The notes beneath the pieces were generated by a model that saw only the letters and a list, made by a program, of their open reading frames with translations, was not told where the DNA came from and searched no databases. From Paenibacillus tepidiphilus (GTDB lineage Bacteria; Bacillota; Bacilli; Paenibacillales; Paenibacillaceae): a stretch of 64,000 nucleotides of DNA. The stretch spans positions 62,001 to 126,000 of the forward strand of contig NZ_VWRQ01000005.1 in assembly GCF_008635795.1 (NCBI RefSeq), in the 5' to 3' direction. This document shows, one piece after another, positions 42,941 to 51,984 of this stretch. Position 1 is the stretch's first letter; each line of letters starts with the position of its first letter. The translations under genes were made by a program, and so were the position numbers.

Positions 42941-45900
42941 TTACATGTAAATATCTATGGTCAGAAGCTCTGCTGTACGCAGGCGGTCGATGTCGGTCCG
43001 CGCGATCTGCAGTCCGCCCATGCGGTAGGGATTGCTGAGCCGCTGCGCCGGGGGTTCTTCCCCGTTCACCTTCACGGTGCGGAGATGGTCTCCGCCGGCA
43101 TGATAGATGAACACAACCGGCAAGCCTCCGTATTCGAAATGGAACTGCACGCCGTCCATCTCTTCCGGCAGCACCGGATCAAGGATCAGGTCCCCGCCGG
43201 CTTCACGGATGCCCAGCACATTCGAGATCAGCTGGTTCATATAGATCCCTGGACCGCTGGAGTAGATTCTCCAGCCGCCCTTGACCGGCACCTTGCCTTC
43301 GCGCAGCTCGCCGAAGCGGCGGTCCGCTTCATAGCGCGTGGCGAATTTGCCGTCCGAGCTGCTGAAATAAGCGTTGCTCTGCCGCAGCTCGGCATTCGGC
43401 ACGGCCTCGCGGATGCCGATCGGATTGATCGTCAAGAGGCCGTTCCAGACCTGCTCCCGCTTGCCGGTCTTGGCCATCGCCTCCACGAAGCGGATATGGG
43501 CATGCACATATTGCAGCCCGATTTCCCGGCCGAAGTTAGCCGCCTGCTCGGCACGCTTGAAGTGCATGCTGACACCGCCGGCATACTGCGCCGGATGGTT
43601 CATCAGCCGGACGCCGTCAGGGCAGAGGAACTGCTCCTGAATCAGCCGATAATGCGCCTCCATCTGCTGCGGTGTTAGCAGCTCAGCGATCATGCTGCGT
43701 GTCATCGGCAGCAGCCGGTACTGGATACCGGTCTCTTCATCCTCGGGATGCAACATCAGCCGCGGCTGGGCCGGGTCTTCAAAGTACAGGAAGCCGGGAA
43801 TTACGTCAGTACCCAGGAGATAGCGGTTAAAGTCGGAGCGGATGCCCTCCGCGATTCCGTTAAGCTCCTCCGCCCAGGCGGCGTCGGCCTCATGAAGCTC
43901 ATGCCCCAGTCCAAGCACGGCCTGGTAAGTCAATGCCACCGTCCAGCTGCTGACCATATACTGCTTCAGTTGGCTGTTGGCGGGCTGCAGCGTGTCATCC
44001 CAGTCGCCGTCGCCGTAGGAGGACAGGAAGGTGCCGTGCAGAAAATGCGTGCGGATATATTCCAGCTCCTTGCGCGCATGCTCCCGTACCGTCGCTTCTT
44101 CCTCAGTAAACCCGAAGCCATGTTTGCGGGTATACGGCACCCGCTCGTCCAGGATGGCGTAGTCACCCGTGGCTCTCAGATAGTCACCCAGCACCTTCAG
44201 CGGCCAGACAATGATGTCCCCGTGGCTTTCTTCCTGCTGGATGGCTGCATACTTGTCGAACATGAACCATTGCGGCCAGCTTCCGTCCTCCTCATATTGA
44301 TGGGCGAACACGGTCAGCAGAATCTCCCGCACCTGTGCGTATTTATGGGTGGCGAGGAAATATTCCACCGGTCCCTGGCACACATCGCGCGTGCCCCAGG
44401 CTGCCCCGCCGTACTGCTCCAGCCCGTGCGGCACGGAATAGTGCACCAGCATGTTATGGGTGTACCACCATGCCAGCGCGTTCACCTTGAACAGCTCCGC
44501 TTCCTCTCCGCCCGCGCGGGTCAGCTTGAAGCCATTCATTACGCCGGCCAGAAACTCGCGGTAACGGGCGGCCTCCTGCTCGAAGGAAGCATCGCCCGCC
44601 GCGCGCGGCCGGCCGTCCAGCATGCCCTGGAAGGTGAGGCTCCAGGCGCTGGCAGGCGCAAGCTCCAGCACGGTAAGCGCGGCGCTTCCCGGAAGCGCTC
44701 CCTCTGCCAGCAGCGACTCGTCTCCGAGCCGGTACTCCGCGCCTTCCAGCAGGAGCCGGTAGGCCAGGTCAGGGTAGACACCGGCGCTGATCCCGCTGCC
44801 ATCCGCACGGAAGACAAGGGCACCGTCAGACTCCTGAATGAGCTGATACGGCAGCTCATATTCGGCCACATTCATCGTAATCTGCTGGCTGACCAGGAAG
44901 CGGTAGGCCAGTCCCCGCGCCGAGCGCACCTCCAGCCTGATCTCTGGAGCAGCATTGCGGGTATAATTGGTGATGACCAATGTATCTTCGGCTGTCTTAT
45001 AATACCAGCGGGTATAATTGAGGCCCATCTCAAACAGTGAAGGCATAGCCAGCAAGCGGTAACGGCCGTCTATCTCGACATAGATCCGCTGTCCTGAAGT
45101 CTTGAAGACGTTCAGTGCATTGCGGCTGTTGGAGATCATCTTGTTGAAGTTGGTGTTCCCCACGACGACCTGGGAATTGAATATTCCGTACATATAAGAT
45201 GTTGTGGTCATCACTTCCGGGTTAAGGCGGGCATTGTCCCCGCTCATCAGAATATGGCCATGCGGACGCTCGACCAGCAGCTCCTTCTCCTTGAGCACGA
45301 CATGCTCATAGGTGTCCGTGAAGAAAGACAGCAGCCTGCCGTCCTCCCGTTCCTCCTGGCGCTTGACCGGATACAGCGCCGTCAGTTCTTCTTCCGTCAG
45401 CGGCAGCGTCCGGAGCGGTTCTCCCAGCTTCGGTGAATGCTTCACCGGGAGCTGCCAGACCGTCTCCGCCTGTACTTCGTTACCGTCTGCCGCTGCCTGC
45501 TCCCGTGCTTGGTGCAGGATATCGGCGAATTCCAGCCCGGTTACGGCTGCCGGATGATCCTCCCGGAACAGTCCGTAGAAGGTGTACTGCCATTCTCCGC
45601 GCAGCTGTGTCACCGGTGATTGCAGGGCAACATAAGCGAATTCATATTGATAGATTTCGCCGGCCAGACGTTCACGGTACAGCGCCTCAGGCTGATCGGT
45701 TTCCTTATAGCTCAGTCCGAAGAACTGAAAGCCGTCGGTGGAGTAAGCTGCTGCGCCCTCAAGCGCCCCCTGCTGCAAATAAGGGAATTTTCCGCTCTGC
45801 GGCTGATTCTGCCGTGAGCAGACGGTATACCCGGTATCTTCATTCCCGAATACGCTATGGTCAATATACTGCGACAGATAAGCTTCATTGCTCGTAACGG

Positions 45901-46324
45901 CACCCGGCGCTGCAATCCCGACATCCTGGGCATACATAAGATCGACCCGGGCAGCGTTGCCCTTAAGCCGCACATCCCAGAACCACACATGCTGATCCGT
46001 TAAAGTAAATAACACTTGATATTGAATGGGCTCTGCCAGTCCCGGCACAGCAGCGGCGGGAATCGCCCCTTCCCAGATCAGCTGGTCCCCAGCCCGCCCG
46101 AAGCGGCTGCGCGACTTCACACCGAGCAGCGGGAAGGGATAGATGCCTCCCGGTGTATGCACCCGGGCGTAGATGTTCCCGGCGGCGCCGTCAACGGCGT
46201 TCGCGAGCAATTGGTTGATCATTGTCTGCCCCGAGACCGCCTGAACCAGGTCTCCGCTTGGCAGAAACGTAAAAGCGGTAGCTTGGCGTCGAAGTGACAG
46301 CATGGATTCGGATACAGTTGTCAT
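42941..46324 (-). CDS. GH94 phosphorylase, probably 1,2-beta-oligoglucan phosphorylase
   Basis: 1,127 residues. The length and the downstream half match GH94: the (alpha/alpha)6 barrel includes GTRDVCQGP, the general-acid region SYGDGDWDDTLQP (Asp about 774-777), and a C-terminal beta domain with GGWRIYSSGPGIYMNQLISNVLG. Cellobiose phosphorylases are ~800 residues. The long N-terminal region here resembles the ~1,120-residue 1,2-beta-oligoglucan phosphorylase of Listeria innocua, whose locus has the same partners (GH3, LacI, ABC). It would split sophorooligosaccharides with phosphate, giving glucose 1-phosphate. ATG at 46324 follows AAGGAA; GTG 46333 is too close. Confidence 0.85.
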   Translation of the reverse strand: MTTVSESMLSLRRQATAFTFLPSGDLVQAVSGQTMINQLLANAVDGAAGNIYARVHTPGGIYPFPLLGVKSRSRFGRAGDQLIWEGAIPAAAVPGLAEPIQYQVLFTLTDQHVWFWDVRLKGNAARVDLMYAQDVGIAAPGAVTSNEAYLSQYIDHSVFGNEDTGYTVCSRQNQPQSGKFPYLQQGALEGAAAYSTDGFQFFGLSYKETDQPEALYRERLAGEIYQYEFAYVALQSPVTQLRGEWQYTFYGLFREDHPAAVTGLEFADILHQAREQAAADGNEVQAETVWQLPVKHSPKLGEPLRTLPLTEEELTALYPVKRQEEREDGRLLSFFTDTYEHVVLKEKELLVERPHGHILMSGDNARLNPEVMTTTSYMYGIFNSQVVVGNTNFNKMISNSRNALNVFKTSGQRIYVEIDGRYRLLAMPSLFEMGLNYTRWYYKTAEDTLVITNYTRNAAPEIRLEVRSARGLAYRFLVSQQITMNVAEYELPYQLIQESDGALVFRADGSGISAGVYPDLAYRLLLEGAEYRLGDESLLAEGALPGSAALTVLELAPASAWSLTFQGMLDGRPRAAGDASFEQEAARYREFLAGVMNGFKLTRAGGEEAELFKVNALAWWYTHNMLVHYSVPHGLEQYGGAAWGTRDVCQGPVEYFLATHKYAQVREILLTVFAHQYEEDGSWPQWFMFDKYAAIQQEESHGDIIVWPLKVLGDYLRATGDYAILDERVPYTRKHGFGFTEEEATVREHARKELEYIRTHFLHGTFLSSYGDGDWDDTLQPANSQLKQYMVSSWTVALTYQAVLGLGHELHEADAAWAEELNGIAEGIRSDFNRYLLGTDVIPGFLYFEDPAQPRLMLHPEDEETGIQYRLLPMTRSMIAELLTPQQMEAHYRLIQEQFLCPDGVRLMNHPAQYAGGVSMHFKRAEQAANFGREIGLQYVHAHIRFVEAMAKTGKREQVWNGLLTINPIGIREAVPNAELRQSNAYFSSSDGKFATRYEADRRFGELREGKVPVKGGWRIYSSGPGIYMNQLISNVLGIREAGGDLILDPVLPEEMDGVQFHFEYGGLPVVFIYHAGGDHLRTVKVNGEEPPAQRLSNPYRMGGLQIARTDIDRLRTAELLTIDIYM

Positions 46325-46401
46325 TCTTCTCACTTCCTTATCGGGAGCGGGTGATTTCCCGCATTATTTATAGTTCTCGCATATTGAACATAAGGCCGGC
46401 G

Positions 46402-48594
46402 TTACACCAGACGGAACTCTGCTTCCAATGCATCTCTGCTGTTGCCGCCGACATAGAGCCGGAAGGCTCCCGGATCGCTGCTGACGCTCAAGTCACTGTG
46501 ATGGTAACGAAGCTGCATTTCAGTCAGCGTGAACTCTACTTCACGGCTCTCGCCCGGAGCAAGGGTGACTTGGCGGAACGCCTTCAGCTCCCTGACCGGC
46601 CGGACGACCTCGCCGGCCACATCGCGCACATACAGCTGAAGCGTCTCGGTCCCGGCCATAGCGCCGGTATTCGTTACCTTCACCTTCACTTTCAGCTCCC
46701 CGTCTGCTGTAAGCTGCTGCGCCGAGAGCTGCAATCCTTCATACGCATAGCTTGTATAACTGAGGCCGAAGCCAAACGGCAGCAGCGGATCATTCGGAAT
46801 GTCCAGATATTGCGAAATGTAACGGTTGCCCTTCTCCTGCTCTTCGGCCGAGAACGGCCGCCCGGTACTATAATGGTTATAATAGACAGGGACCTGGCCC
46901 ACAGTATATGGGAAGGACATGCTTAGCCTTCCGGACGGATTGGCCGCGCCGTACAGCAGATTCGCCAAGGCTGCGCCGCCTTCGCTGCCCGGATACCAGG
47001 CCTCCAGCACGGCATCTGCGGTGTCATAGACGCCATGCAGATCGAGCGGCCGCCCGTTGAACAGTACTACCGCCAGCGGCTTCCCCAGCTCTTTCATGAG
47101 CCGGATCAGCTCCAGCTGCGCTTCCGGCAGCCGGATATCGCTGCGGGAGCCGGCTTCACCGCTCATATGCGAGGCTTCGCCCAGCGCGAGCACGATCACA
47201 TCCGCGCCCTCTGCCGCCTGCAGCGCCGCAGCCTTCTGGGCATCGGTGATGCTCTCGATGCCGCAGCCTTCGGCGATCCGGACATCCGCAGGCTCTGCCG
47301 CAAGCTGCTGCATCGCCGTTCCCAGCTTCACCGCGGTCTCCGTCTCGCCCAGCCAGGACCACCAGCCGAGAATATCGCCGCTGTCCGCGAACGGGCCGAC
47401 CAGCGCGATCTTCTGCCCCTGCCGCAGCGGCAGCAAGCCGCCGTTCTTCAGCAGGACGGCGGACTGCTCCGCCAGCTGCCGGGAGACCTCGCGGTGCTCC
47501 GCACAGCGCATAATTTCCGCTTCGGCCGCAGGATCGGCGCCGCGCAGCGGGTTCTCGAACAGGCCGAGCTTCTCCTTCAGCTTCAGGATGCGCAGCACCG
47601 CTTCATCCAGCATCCGCTGCTCAATTGCACCTTCACGCACCAATTCCGGCAAATGCTGAATATAACTGGTGGTCATCATGTCGATATCCACGCCGGCAAG
47701 CATCGCCTTAAGCGCCGCTTCCCGCTCGTCCCCGGCCGCTCCGTGGGCTACAATCTCCTTGATCGCCGCCCAGTCGGAGATGACCACGCCCTCGAAGCCC
47801 CATTCTTCCCGCAGCAGGCTGCGCAGCAGCTTGCGGTTCCCCGTGGCCGGAATGCCGTCCACGGTGTTGAAGGAGGTCATTACCATCTCGCAGCCCGCAT
47901 CCACTGCCGCTTTGTACGCCGGCAGATAATATTCGCGCAGCTGGCGTTCGGACAGATCGACCGTGTTATAATCCCGGCCGCCTTCCGACAGTCCGTAAGC
48001 GGCGAAATGCTTCACACAAGCTGCTACGCGCTTTACGTCGCCGCTCAGATCTTCGCCCTGGAAGCCTTCGACGAAGGCTCTGGCGAACACGGCATTCAAA
48101 TAAGGGTCTTCGCCCGTGGATTCCATGACCCGCCCCCAGCGGGGGTCACGGACGAGATCGACCATCGGGGCGAAGGTCACATGAAGGCCGGAGACTGCGG
48201 CTTCATAGGCCGCGACCTGCGCACTGCGCTCTGCCAGCTCCGGGTTCCAGGAGCAGCCGATGGCCAGCGGAATCGGGAAGATTGTCTTGAACCCGTGTAC
48301 GATATCCGCCATGAACAGCAGCGGAATGCCTAGCCGGTTCTGCTCCATATGCGCTTGCTGCACGGCGATCATCTTCTCCGCGCCGGAAATGCCGAGGACC
48401 GATCCGGCATTCTGCACGGTAGCGGCGTCGATGCCCAGCTCCTCCATCGGTCCGGTAACTTCGGAATGGTCGCCGGGCTTATCATAAAAAGGGGCCGCCA
48501 GCTGAAGCAGCTGGGCCGCTTTCTCTTCCAGGGTCATTAGCTTGATATATTTCCGGTACAGCGGTTCGTTCTCCAGAGCTGCAGAATGACTCAT
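46402..48594 (-). CDS. GH3 beta-glucosidase
   Basis: 730 residues, BglX-like with no signal peptide, so intracellular. The order is GH3 N-domain (about 20-330) with nucleophile Asp 274 in VVISDWAAI and substrate residues KHF (about 195-197), then the C-domain with a likely acid/base Glu in the GEASHMSGEAG loop (about 475-485), then a fibronectin-III-like domain to the end. It should cut beta-linked gluco-disaccharides such as sophorose imported by the adjacent ABC system, complementing the phosphorylase. ATG at 48594; LacI-type operators lie just upstream. Confidence 0.93.
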   Translation of the reverse strand: MSHSAALENEPLYRKYIKLMTLEEKAAQLLQLAAPFYDKPGDHSEVTGPMEELGIDAATVQNAGSVLGISGAEKMIAVQQAHMEQNRLGIPLLFMADIVHGFKTIFPIPLAIGCSWNPELAERSAQVAAYEAAVSGLHVTFAPMVDLVRDPRWGRVMESTGEDPYLNAVFARAFVEGFQGEDLSGDVKRVAACVKHFAAYGLSEGGRDYNTVDLSERQLREYYLPAYKAAVDAGCEMVMTSFNTVDGIPATGNRKLLRSLLREEWGFEGVVISDWAAIKEIVAHGAAGDEREAALKAMLAGVDIDMMTTSYIQHLPELVREGAIEQRMLDEAVLRILKLKEKLGLFENPLRGADPAAEAEIMRCAEHREVSRQLAEQSAVLLKNGGLLPLRQGQKIALVGPFADSGDILGWWSWLGETETAVKLGTAMQQLAAEPADVRIAEGCGIESITDAQKAAALQAAEGADVIVLALGEASHMSGEAGSRSDIRLPEAQLELIRLMKELGKPLAVVLFNGRPLDLHGVYDTADAVLEAWYPGSEGGAALANLLYGAANPSGRLSMSFPYTVGQVPVYYNHYSTGRPFSAEEQEKGNRYISQYLDIPNDPLLPFGFGLSYTSYAYEGLQLSAQQLTADGELKVKVKVTNTGAMAGTETLQLYVRDVAGEVVRPVRELKAFRQVTLAPGESREVEFTLTEMQLRYHHSDLSVSSDPGAFRLYVGGNSRDALEAEFRLV

Positions 48595-48616
48595 ATGATC
48601 GGCTCCTCTCCTATTC

Positions 48617-48693
48617 GAAACGTTTCTATTTAATATATTCTTATTAATAAAGGTTTTAATTTGATATATAAACTATTAATTCATAAACGTTTC
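48617..48693. promoter_or_regulatory. Two LacI-type operators upstream of the GH3 gene
   Basis: GAAACGTTTC (48617-48626) and TAAACGTTTC (48684-48693), centred 67 bp apart in the AT-rich 5' region of the GH3 gene. They share the core of the palindromes at 53267 and 53446. CcpA (cre) binding is also possible for sites of this shape. Confidence 0.7.
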
Positions 48694-48926
48694 TACGATT
48701 ACGTACAGGTATACTCTACAAATCCAACTATGCCCGCTACGATCACTTGCTTACGATGTTCATTAGTCTCCTTGGCTCACAATCTTGCTACATTAGCCTA
48801 CCGGTGCCGGGTGAAGTGTAATGCTTTTCCTGCAAACCATACGTGATCCGGCCCGGCAAAGAGTGAATACCGGGGCCCTTTCCGCCGCAGGGCTGGTTCG
48901 CGGCCAGCCCCCGGCCCATCTCCCCG

Positions 48927-49919
48927 TCAGATCCGGGAAAGGACCGATTTGCGGTCCATCAGCTCGATTTTGAGTTTATAGATATCATCGACACTATCCC
49001 CGTTAAGCATCTGGAACAGCAGATGCCCGGCCAGTGAACCGGATTCGTACATTGGCTGACGGATAGTCGTCAGTGCAGGCTGGATATACTCCGCCAGCTG
49101 AATATCGTCGAAACCGATGACCGACACCTCTCCCGGAACAGACACTCCCGCCTCTTCAAGCGCCTTCAGTCCGCCGATAGCCATCTCATCGTTGCCATAG
49201 AATATGGCCGAGGGCAGTTCCCCCTGCATTAGCATCATTTTGGTCGCTTTATGGCCGCCGTCGCGGACAAAACCGCCGCTCAGCTTCCACTTCGGCTTCT
49301 CCTCCAGCCCGGCTTCCTGCATGGCCCGCAGAAATCCCTGGTAGCGCAAAGCATTATCATACGAGTTCGCCGGACCGCTGATGTAGGCAATGGAACGATG
49401 ACCCTTCTCTATCAGATGCCGGGTCGCGGTATAGCCGCCTTGCTCGCCGTCCACAACGACGCTGGTAAGTCCGGACCCGGCGAGCAGCCGGTCCATCACC
49501 ACAATCGGGAAGCGGCTGCCCGCCGATGCCTGGAGAATTTCATCCGTAATATTCTGGGCCAGCACAATGGCCCCGTCCACCCGCTTCTCCAGCATGAACC
49601 GGACCGCCGTCGATTCCTTGCCGCCCATGGAGCTGCAGGCGATCAGGTCATAATTGTTGGACAGCGCGACATCCTGTATGCTGCGGATCAGCTCCGAATA
49701 ATAAGGACCGGACAGATCGGTCAGAATCAGGGCAATCGTATTGGTGCGGCTGCGCTTCAGATCCATGGCGAAGCCGTTCTTTTGATAATTGAGCGTCCGG
49801 GCTGCCTCCAGCACCTTGGCCCTCGTCTTGGCGCTGACCTTGCTGTCGCCGTTCATTGCATAGGAGGCCGTCGAGAGCGCAACTCCCGCCAGCTTTGCTA
49901 CATCTTTTATCGTTGCCAT
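48927..49919 (-). CDS. LacI-family regulator of the beta-glucan operon
   Basis: 330 residues. The LacI DNA-binding domain ATIKDVAKLAGVALSTASYAMNG (residues 2-24) and hinge helix (VLEAARTLNYQ) are followed by a periplasmic-binding-like sugar domain. ATG at 49919 follows GAAGGG. It is encoded inside the operon, between the permease and GH3 genes. It should bind the GAAACGTTTC-type sites until a sophorooligosaccharide or a product appears (inference). The upstream start at 49958 adds an unlikely N-terminus. Confidence 0.93.
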   Translation of the reverse strand: MATIKDVAKLAGVALSTASYAMNGDSKVSAKTRAKVLEAARTLNYQKNGFAMDLKRSRTNTIALILTDLSGPYYSELIRSIQDVALSNNYDLIACSSMGGKESTAVRFMLEKRVDGAIVLAQNITDEILQASAGSRFPIVVMDRLLAGSGLTSVVVDGEQGGYTATRHLIEKGHRSIAYISGPANSYDNALRYQGFLRAMQEAGLEEKPKWKLSGGFVRDGGHKATKMMLMQGELPSAIFYGNDEMAIGGLKALEEAGVSVPGEVSVIGFDDIQLAEYIQPALTTIRQPMYESGSLAGHLLFQMLNGDSVDDIYKLKIELMDRKSVLSRI

Positions 49920-49965
49920 GCCCTTCAACCTTTCGTATAAGACCTTCGCAGGATGCATCCCTATA

Positions 49966-50790
49966 TTATTTCATGCCGGAGATGGTATATCCTTCTATGA
50001 TATGCTTCTGGAAGAAGATAAATATGATAATGATCGGCACTACCATGAATGCGGCTCCGGCCATCTGCAGACCGTATTCCGTGCCGTACTGCCCCTTGAG
50101 CAGCGACAAGCCTACCGACAGCGTATACAGCTTCTCGTCATTGGCGATAATGAGCGGCCACAGGAAGCTGTTCCAGGCACCGATAAAAGCCAGAATCCCC
50201 TGCACGGCGAACACCGGCTTCACCACCGGAACCATTAATTGAAAGAAGATCCGCAGCTCGCCGGCGCCGTCCAGCCGGGCCGCCTCCAGCAGGTCATAAG
50301 GAATCGTCGACATGAACTGCCTGAACAGGAAGATCCCGAAGGCCCCGACAAGACCGGGCAGTACAATCCCTGCCATCGTATTCACCAGACCCAGTTTATT
50401 GATGATCAGGTAGGTCGGAATCATCGTGACCTGACCGGGAATCATCATCGTTGCGAGAATCAGAAAGAAGAACTTATTTTTGCCCGGAAACTCAAACTTG
50501 GCAAACGCATAGCCGGCCATTGCATTAAGAAACATGCCGACAAAGGAGAAGACGACGATAATCAGCGTATTTTTTAAATATACCAAAAAGTCCATCTTCG
50601 TAAACAGATCTCTATAATTGTCGAGCGTCGGATGCTGCGGAAATAACGCCGGCGGAATTACGGTAAATTCATTCTCCGGCTTGAACGAGGAACCGATCAT
50701 CCAGATAAAAGGCACCATCATCAAGAGGCCTCCGAAGATCAGCAGCGCCATCATCAGCCATTTTTCCATTGATTTGACCCGAAAAGCCAT
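49966..50790 (-). CDS. Carbohydrate ABC transporter permease (MalG type)
   Basis: 274 residues with six helices. The EAA loop for contact with the ATPase is YDLLEAARLDGAGELRIFFQLMVPVVKP (about 165-192). It pairs with the MalF-type permease 42 nt upstream. No ATPase gene is in the cluster, so a shared MsmX-type ATPase encoded elsewhere is expected (family knowledge). Confidence 0.95.
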   Translation of the reverse strand: MAFRVKSMEKWLMMALLIFGGLLMMVPFIWMIGSSFKPENEFTVIPPALFPQHPTLDNYRDLFTKMDFLVYLKNTLIIVVFSFVGMFLNAMAGYAFAKFEFPGKNKFFFLILATMMIPGQVTMIPTYLIINKLGLVNTMAGIVLPGLVGAFGIFLFRQFMSTIPYDLLEAARLDGAGELRIFFQLMVPVVKPVFAVQGILAFIGAWNSFLWPLIIANDEKLYTLSVGLSLLKGQYGTEYGLQMAGAAFMVVPIIIIFIFFQKHIIEGYTISGMK

Positions 50791-50832
50791 TCTAGTTCCC
50801 TCCTTCGTGCGTGAAACGCCGGCTGTGCCGGA

Positions 50833-51741
50833 TCAGTATTCCACTTCTTTCTTTTTGACCGCGAATTGAATTACTGTCGCAATGATTATGATGACGAACA
50901 GTACGAATGAACCGGAAGCCGCATAACCGAATTTGCTGAGCTGGAACCCGTTATTGTAAATAAAGAGCGCCATGGACATCGTCGCGTTGAGCGGACCGCC
51001 CTTGGTCATGACCAAAGGTTCTTCGAAGAACTGTATCCAGCCGATCAAGGTCGTAATGGTCACAAAGAAAGTAGCGAACCCGAGCAGAGGCACCGTGATA
51101 TACCGCAGCTTCTTCCAACCCGTGGCCCCGTCAATCTCCGCCGCTTCATAATACGTCCGGGGAATTCCCTGCAGCGCCGCCAGAAAAATAATCATATTCA
51201 GTCCGATCGCCTTCCAGAATGCCATCAGGATCAGCGAGAATTTGGCCAGTGACGGGTCCTGAAGCCACTGCTGCGCAGGCAGCCCGAACCAGGAGAGCAT
51301 GTGGTTGAACAGACCGTAGCTGCCGTTATACAGATAGCCCCACACAACCGCTACAGCCACGATGTTGGTGATGGACGGCATATAGTAGATGACGCGGAAG
51401 CTCTTGAAGAGCCAGCCTGTCCCGTAATTCAGGAGCAAAGCGACGCCCATCGAAGCCACAACGACCATCGGCACACCGATCACTACATAAATTACAGTGT
51501 TGTACATGGATTTCAGAAATACGGGATCTTTGAAAATATCCACATAATTCGCAAAGCCGACGCCGCCGATATTGGAGTAATCCGCCAGTCCGACCAGATC
51601 CATATCCGTGAAGCTGATCACCAGTGCGATAAAGATCGGTACGATTGAAAATAAAGTCAGCAGAATGACTGCCGGCGCGATAAACAGATACGGCATTTTA
51701 TGCTTATTCCACTGCTTCAGCAATGAATTCACTTTCCTCAC
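50833..51741 (-). CDS. Carbohydrate ABC transporter permease (MalF type)
   Basis: 302 residues with six helices. The EAA loop is RTYYEAAEIDGATGWKKLRYITVPLL (about 188-213). It is the first permease of the heterodimer that imports sugars delivered by the lipoprotein encoded upstream. The 221-nt gap to the binding-protein stop contains the 22-bp repeats. Confidence 0.95.
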   Translation of the reverse strand: MRKVNSLLKQWNKHKMPYLFIAPAVILLTLFSIVPIFIALVISFTDMDLVGLADYSNIGGVGFANYVDIFKDPVFLKSMYNTVIYVVIGVPMVVVASMGVALLLNYGTGWLFKSFRVIYYMPSITNIVAVAVVWGYLYNGSYGLFNHMLSWFGLPAQQWLQDPSLAKFSLILMAFWKAIGLNMIIFLAALQGIPRTYYEAAEIDGATGWKKLRYITVPLLGFATFFVTITTLIGWIQFFEEPLVMTKGGPLNATMSMALFIYNNGFQLSKFGYAASGSFVLFVIIIIATVIQFAVKKKEVEY

Positions 51742-51851
51742 ATCCCTTCACATTCCTTCTGCACTTCTGCCTTGACCCGGCAGGGAATAACCGGAGCAGG
51801 CCGGAACCCCAAAAACGGTTGGAAGATTCCGGCCTTGTCCGTTGCCCGTGC

Positions 51852-51984
51852 TTACTTGTTGCCGAGCAGCCTGTTACTTTTTGCAGAGCAGGCCCCTTAC
51901 TTATTGCGGAGCCGACCCTTACTTGTTGCCGAGCAGCCCGTTACTTATTGCGGAGCCGACCCTTACTTGTTGCCGAGCAGCCCG
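51852..51984 (-). repeat. 22-bp tandem repeat derived from the 3' end of the binding-protein gene
   Basis: Six head-to-tail units, the first being the final codons of the gene itself (G-L-L-G-N-K-stop). Units begin at 51963, 51941, 51919, 51897 (22-bp steps) and 51874, 51852 (23 and 22 bp). Each has the form GGCTGCTC-GCAA-AAGTAA or GGTCGGCTCCGCAATAAGTAA. Two sub-types alternate. Each unit carries the TAA, so copy number cannot extend the protein. It lies in the spacer before the permease gene. Confidence 0.92.

Noticed and set aside
43085..48333. Long plus-strand frames opposite the GH94 and GH3 genes
   Set aside because: Antisense shadows of GC-rich coding regions; no domains and no start signals.
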